Shown here piece after piece: positions 60,531-64,000 of a stretch of 64,000 nucleotides of DNA. Origin of the DNA: JBGSUZ01 sp964404895 (GTDB taxonomy: Bacteria > Bacillota > Clostridia > Peptostreptococcales > Acidaminobacteraceae); assembly GCA_964404895.1 (NCBI GenBank), contig CAYOLV010000003.1:348672-412671 (forward strand). The letters run 5' to 3'. A model generated the notes under the pieces. It worked only from the letters and a program-made list of their open reading frames with translations, did no database searches and was not told the DNA's origin. The translations under genes and the position numbers were made by a program. Every line of letters begins with the position of its first letter. The first letter of the stretch is position 1.

Positions 60531-61886
60531 TTATTTTTTCACAATTTCATCATCCATATAAAAAGTCTCCCAGCCACCGCCAAAAGTTTCCGACTTAAAG
60601 CTTGCGTACCCACTGTTTACAATGTCCGAAGAAAGAAAGTACCCATTGATGCTCTTTAGCGAAAAATAGAGTCTATGATCCTTCTTCCCTAGGTACGCCA
60701 TTTGAAAACGACAGGTTTCTATAGGTGTTTTGGAAACTGCTGCGACGGCACCCTTCCCCGCCTTAGGCGCAGTCAAGTACATGCCATTGCTGGATTTTAT
60801 GGCTATGAACCCTGAACCTGCATCTTCAATAGTCAACTGCGTTGTTTCATTTTGGCTATTGGTGTTGGCAAAGAAATGATTGTTATGGTCTGAATCCAGC
60901 TGTAAGTACTGCTCGTTAAACGCTTTTAAATAAATGGTCTTTCCGATGAGGTTCTTTACGTTAGGATTCATCTCTGAGGGCAAAACGGAGGCTGTTTGAA
61001 CACTAAATCTTTGATTTTCTATAGATGTAGATAGGAAAAATCCTAAAAACCCTGCTATGACAACAAGACCGAGACTTATGAGTTCACGTAACCATCGCCT
61101 TGGAGATTCTTTTCGGTCACCCCTTTGGTTGCTCAATGCACGAATATCTTTTTCAAGCAGATGAACCGATTCATAACGCTCAAAAGGCATGATTGCAATA
61201 CACTGATCAATTATCTTTAGGGCATTCGGAGGACACTTTTCTCTATAGTGGAGATCCCTTGCATAGGCTGGATTAGTGTAGCCCGTTAACATCATAAAAA
61301 ACAACAAGCCCATGGCGTAGATGTCTGAGCGTACGTCTGTCTGAGCACCTTGCAATACTTCTGGCGCAGAGTAAGGTAAAGTAGTAATGATTTCAGTGTC
61401 GCTTACTTTCATGCCAGAATACTTTCGCGTCGATCCAAAATCTAGTAAATAAACTTGACCCTCTTTTCCAATCATAAGGTTTTGGGGTTTGATATCTCTA
61501 TGTAGGAGCGGTTCTGGGGTTTGACTATGGAGATACTTAATGGCAGCACAAAGATCCAAAAATACCTCACGGGCTTTATCAGGGCTAAACGCCCCCTGCT
61601 CAGATAAGTACTGCTCCAAAGTCTTCCCCTCGATATAATCCATCACCATTGCCACAGACTTTTCTTCCTCAAGAATATCATAAACTCTTGGAAGATAGGG
61701 GTGCATCAGGCTAGACAGAAGTAGGGCTTCATCTAAAAAAGCTTCCTTTCTGTCCAAACAAGAACAAACTTTTACGGCACGATATTGTTTGACCTTGGTG
61801 TCAAAAGCTTTATAAACGATTGCAAAGCCGCCACTGCCAATTTTTTCATTCAAAACATAACGATTAGAGAATATATTGTTTTCCAT
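60531..61886 (-). CDS. Transmembrane Ser/Thr protein kinase with extracytoplasmic fascin-like beta-trefoil
   Basis: This 451-residue Hanks-type kinase has its kinase domain at about 8-250: glycine loop GSGGFAIVYKAF, the Lys in AVKV, HRDIKPQN with catalytic Asp near 131, LLDFGST, and TTLPYSAPE. One transmembrane helix lies at about 268-286 (LGLVVIAGFLGFFLS). The outer domain (about 312-451) has three repeats of the type IYLKAFNEQYLQLD, IAIKSSNGMYLTA and FSLKSINGYFLSSD, closing GGGWETFYM, the pattern of fascin-like beta-trefoils. Most Firmicutes surface kinases use PASTA repeats here instead. The ATG at 61886 follows GAGGTGGGCG. An XRE-like partner gene lies 12 bases upstream. Confidence 0.88.
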   Translation of the reverse strand: MENNIFSNRYVLNEKIGSGGFAIVYKAFDTKVKQYRAVKVCSCLDRKEAFLDEALLLSSLMHPYLPRVYDILEEEKSVAMVMDYIEGKTLEQYLSEQGAFSPDKAREVFLDLCAAIKYLHSQTPEPLLHRDIKPQNLMIGKEGQVYLLDFGSTRKYSGMKVSDTEIITTLPYSAPEVLQGAQTDVRSDIYAMGLLFFMMLTGYTNPAYARDLHYREKCPPNALKIIDQCIAIMPFERYESVHLLEKDIRALSNQRGDRKESPRRWLRELISLGLVVIAGFLGFFLSTSIENQRFSVQTASVLPSEMNPNVKNLIGKTIYLKAFNEQYLQLDSDHNNHFFANTNSQNETTQLTIEDAGSGFIAIKSSNGMYLTAPKAGKGAVAAVSKTPIETCRFQMAYLGKKDHRLYFSLKSINGYFLSSDIVNSGYASFKSETFGGGWETFYMDDEIVKK

Positions 61887-61898
61887 CGCCCACCTCAA

Positions 61899-62366
61899 TC
61901 AATGTAGATCTAGCAACTCCAGCCCTTGTTGATCCAAAATAATATTGATCCGAATTAAATCTAATTTGTTGTCGAGACCATATCTAAAGGTACCATCTCG
62001 CTTACATTTAGGATTTAGTGGAGAAAACCCACTGCATTGTAACAAGAATTGGGCGTCTGCCACACTCATTTCAAGTCCATAAATTAAACAAATCAACTTG
62101 TCTCTGGATGGCTTTATTTTGCCTTTAAAGACATCGTAGCCGTGGGTTTTTTGAATATGAGCTTTTCTAATAACCTTAGCCTTTCCAATCTTCTTTTTAA
62201 CCCTATACTGTTCAATAATTTCATGACATTTCGGAAAATTTTTCAAATGTTGATCACTAATCTCTAAAAATTCAGTAAGTGTTTTAGCCTCTTTTAGCTT
62301 CTGCTCAAGTTTTTGGGTGTCTATTTTGTCAGTTATATTCTTGTTAACGTCAAAATAATCTGTCAT
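61899..62366 (-). CDS. XRE-like helix-turn-helix protein paired with the kinase
   Basis: This 155-residue cytoplasmic protein has a helical N-terminus (about 1-60). A region then resembles a Cro/C1-type helix-turn-helix of the kinase-associated kind: VIRKAHIQKTHGYDVFKGK, then PSRDKLICLIYGLEMSVADAQFLL, and KCKRDGTFRYGLDNK. Similar domains occur next to, or fused with, Ser/Thr kinases and TPR proteins in Clostridia. It could bind DNA or be a kinase substrate or adaptor; the sequence does not decide. AGGAGG precedes the ATG. It is co-transcribed with the kinase. Confidence 0.7.
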   Translation of the reverse strand: MTDYFDVNKNITDKIDTQKLEQKLKEAKTLTEFLEISDQHLKNFPKCHEIIEQYRVKKKIGKAKVIRKAHIQKTHGYDVFKGKIKPSRDKLICLIYGLEMSVADAQFLLQCSGFSPLNPKCKRDGTFRYGLDNKLDLIRINIILDQQGLELLDLH

Positions 62367-62420
62367 TAAAGCCTCCTAAAAACTATAGTCTACTTCTCCA
62401 ACTTTCTATCTTTAAATTTG

Positions 62421-63695
62421 CTAAGGCTCTGTCACCGTATTCACCATAGTGGGTGCTTCAACACCGGGGTACATATCTATGAATGCGGGTTTTGTCTCAA
62501 AGGTCACGCCAGAAGCTTTCATGAAAGCTGTGACGATCTCTCCTTTGCCCTTAATTTTAGCGTTGGAGCCTTCAATGGTCATTGAAACCACTTTTGAATT
62601 TTCATCTAGTAAAAAAACGATACTCGAAGCCTGAATTTGAGCGTATTCCAAATAGACTCTTAGAAGGGTTACGTCTACATCTCTTGCAAGGCCTTTTTGA
62701 ACCAAGACCGCAATAAAGCCATCTTCCTTAAGCAACACGCCTGTTTCAACCAACCGCAAGTCTGTAGTGGTGGTCACTCGGTCAATCACGGTTTTTCCAA
62801 CCGCTTCCAGTCTAACTAACCCTTTAGAATTTTCTACGTTGATGTATTCGGAAGTCACATTTTTTAAGGTGACATTGCTGCCGCCATAAATAAAGATGCT
62901 TCCCTTGACCACCACAGTGTCTAAAGAAATCACACCTGTTCCAATTTTTTCGTCTAAAATCAAGTTGCCATTAACGGTCATATGCTGTAAGTTCACGTCC
63001 CCAGACTTGATAATGGCGTTTCCTCGAATGACTTGATAAATATCTGGGTCTCCGTAAGTGCCAGGTTTTTTATAAACTTGATGGCCCGAATCGTATGCAA
63101 CTGCATTTGTCAGTGCCACCAAGGCCTCTGCCCGTTTGATCTTAGCTTTCGGCAAAAATCGATTGTCTGGGGTTCCCTGCATTATTTTAGTTTCCAAAAT
63201 GGATAAAATCGCACTTTGTCCTTCTGGGGTAGCCGACTTAAGGTCTGAAATATTGCTCCCCAGTTTAGCCCTTTCCAATGACTTGACTGCGCTTAAGTAA
63301 ATGGCCACTTCTTCTCGGGTAATTTTATCATCAGGTCTGATGTAGCTGTCCAAGGGGTCTAAGTACCCTGCGGCAAAAGCTTTCTTTATAACGGACGCAT
63401 ACCAAGCATTTTCTTTAACATCTGCAAAGCTGATATCCATCAACTCTGTATAGCCAAAGGCATTATTTATCATAGAGAAAAACTGAGCTCGCGTCATGGT
63501 TTCCTCTGGTTTGATGCTGCCGTCGGGATAGCCATTGAGTATGCCTAACTCCAAGGCTTTAACGATGGCAGATTTTGCCCAATGGTCTTCGTAGTCGGTG
63601 ATTGTTTCACCGTAGCCATTGTAAGTTTGACTTGTACACATTATCGTTAAAAACACTATTAGAAATCCTGTTAATTTATTCCATACCTTTTTCAT
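62421..63695 (-). CDS. SLH-domain surface protein with beta-helix-like region
   Basis: This 424-residue exported protein has a signal peptide (about 1-28) and three N-terminal SLH repeats (about 32-205, with YEDHWAKSAIVKALELGILNGYPDG and FADVKENAWYASVIKKAF). The C-terminal part repeats short beta-strand units (GNAIIKSGDVNLQHMTVNG, LDTVVVKGSIFIYGG, NVTLKNVTSEYINVE), suggesting a right-handed beta-helix or similar solenoid. It resembles clostridial SLH proteins thought to coat or organise the wall. AGGAG precedes the ATG. It lies 54 bases upstream of the XRE-like/kinase pair with no terminator visible between, so all three may share a transcript. Confidence 0.85.
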   Translation of the reverse strand: MKKVWNKLTGFLIVFLTIMCTSQTYNGYGETITDYEDHWAKSAIVKALELGILNGYPDGSIKPEETMTRAQFFSMINNAFGYTELMDISFADVKENAWYASVIKKAFAAGYLDPLDSYIRPDDKITREEVAIYLSAVKSLERAKLGSNISDLKSATPEGQSAILSILETKIMQGTPDNRFLPKAKIKRAEALVALTNAVAYDSGHQVYKKPGTYGDPDIYQVIRGNAIIKSGDVNLQHMTVNGNLILDEKIGTGVISLDTVVVKGSIFIYGGSNVTLKNVTSEYINVENSKGLVRLEAVGKTVIDRVTTTTDLRLVETGVLLKEDGFIAVLVQKGLARDVDVTLLRVYLEYAQIQASSIVFLLDENSKVVSMTIEGSNAKIKGKGEIVTAFMKASGVTFETKPAFIDMYPGVEAPTMVNTVTEP

Positions 63696-63710
63696 AGCAC
63701 GCTCCTAGAC

Positions 63711-63728
63711 ATAACTTTATTAAGTTAT
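63711..63728 (-). promoter_or_regulatory. Perfect 7-4-7 palindrome upstream of the 424-residue SLH gene
   Basis: ATAACTT-TATT-AAGTTAT lies 16 bases before the ATG, just upstream of the ribosome binding site. It could be an operator or an mRNA hairpin controlling translation. Confidence 0.45.
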
Positions 63729-63780
63729 TATCTCATAGATTTCGCAGAAACTTAATAGTTTAGCAACTATTTCCACAGAA

Positions 63781-63815
63781 AAAGAGGTACTTCTCAAGAG
63801 AAGTACCTCTTTTTA
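63781..63815. terminator. Terminator after the right-edge gene
   Basis: AAAGAGGTACTTCTC, an AAGA loop and GAAGTACCTCTTTTT form a nearly perfect stem with A/T flanks on both strands. It ends the leftward gene that enters at the right edge. Confidence 0.88.
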
Positions 63816-63827
63816 AACTTTTAGTGT

Positions 63828-64000
63828 TTAAAGTGCGGTTACTGAAACTGTAAATGTTCTAATTGCAGTTGTTTTACCGCCTTCTGTTGTTGTTACCACA
63901 ATTGTCAATGGTGTAGCGGCTCCTATGGTATAATCTGCACCACTTGTATAAGCCCCACCGTTGATTGTGATAGTTGATGTTGCTGCACCTGTATCTGTTA
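63828..64000 (-). CDS. C-terminal end of a beta-rich, probably secreted protein (partial)
   Basis: An open minus-strand frame runs from the window edge to a TAA at 63828-63830. Its 57 codons are rich in Thr, Gly and Val: TSTITINGGAYTSGADYTIG, then LTIVVTTTEGGKTT, and the end RTFTVSVTAL. This resembles the last beta-sandwich repeat of cadherin-like or Ig-like surface proteins, like the domain at about 1017-1108 of the giant SLH protein. Its terminator follows at once. The start lies outside the window. Confidence 0.7.
   Translation of the reverse strand, partial: TDTGAATSTITINGGAYTSGADYTIGAATPLTIVVTTTEGGKTTAIRTFTVSVTAL

Noticed and set aside
1..64000. tRNA, rRNA, insertion sequence, prophage or CRISPR elements
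   Set aside because: I read the intergenic stretches and found no cloverleaf ending, transposase, integrase, phage gene or regular repeat-spacer pattern; a dedicated tRNA and ncRNA search would settle it.

Overview
The window reads as a chromosomal segment of a low-to-moderate GC, Gram-positive, strictly anaerobic fermenter of the class Clostridia. The evidence is a V-type ATPase operon, a multi-subunit [FeFe]-hydrogenase, two lysine-fermentation genes (kce, kal), S-layer-homology (SLH) surface proteins, undecaprenyl-phosphate glycan genes, strong AGGAGG ribosome binding sites, and frequent GTG/TTG starts. The set recalls amino-acid-fermenting Clostridia of the Fusibacter/Acidaminobacter type, but I cannot name a genus from sequence alone. 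I see no tRNA or rRNA gene, no CRISPR array, no insertion sequence and no prophage.

Region 1 (0.2-12.2 kb, minus strand) is a housekeeping cluster: rho, rpmE, tdk, a DUF1385 gene, prmC, prfA, a selU-tsaC fusion, rpiB, upp, comEB (dCMP deaminase), tagO/wecA-like and wecB. Most of this order is conserved in Firmicutes. The unusual part is one 693-residue protein joining tRNA 2-selenouridine synthase to the threonylcarbamoyl-AMP synthase that normally sits here alone.

Region 2 (12.3-18.4 kb) holds a Cys-less transglutaminase-like secreted protein, mscL, the kce-kal lysine-fermentation pair behind a near-consensus promoter, and a TPR-GAF-GGDEF diguanylate cyclase.

Region 3 (18.4-32.1 kb, minus strand) is bioenergetic. 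A nine-gene V-ATPase operon has a clear promoter at about 27.2 kb. It is followed by a four-gene NAD-linked, probably electron-bifurcating [FeFe]-hydrogenase operon whose promoter carries a perfect 7-4-7 palindrome. The adjoining 32.1-32.6 kb non-coding stretch has a strong Fur-type box beside a TTGACA element and may carry a small RNA.

Region 4 (32.6-42.2 kb) holds a membrane protein distantly like Mpv17/PMP22, an M42 aminopeptidase, a MacA-MacB-type export system divergent from an OmpR/histidine-kinase pair, a CPBP protease, a TlpA-like lipoprotein and a small XRE regulator.

Region 5 (42.2-64 kb) is about the cell envelope. It has three SLH proteins (665, 1675 and 424 residues), a GT2-GtrA pair, an alpha/beta hydrolase - MurF-like - Ddl cassette, and an eight-gene Mrp antiporter operon in the order of the archaeal Mbh A-H module without a full-length MrpA. 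It also has a small OadB-like protein, a VanZ protein, and a Ser/Thr kinase whose outer domain looks like a fascin-type beta-trefoil, paired with an XRE-like partner. The right edge cuts another minus-strand gene, probably a further secreted beta-sandwich protein.

The ion-translocating V-ATPase and Mrp complex, together with the hydrogenase, suggest tight handling of redox balance and H+/Na+ gradients. The best candidates for undescribed biology are the SelU-TsaC fusion, the kinase/fascin pair, the stand-alone Mbh-type antiporter operon and the possible Fur-controlled small RNA.
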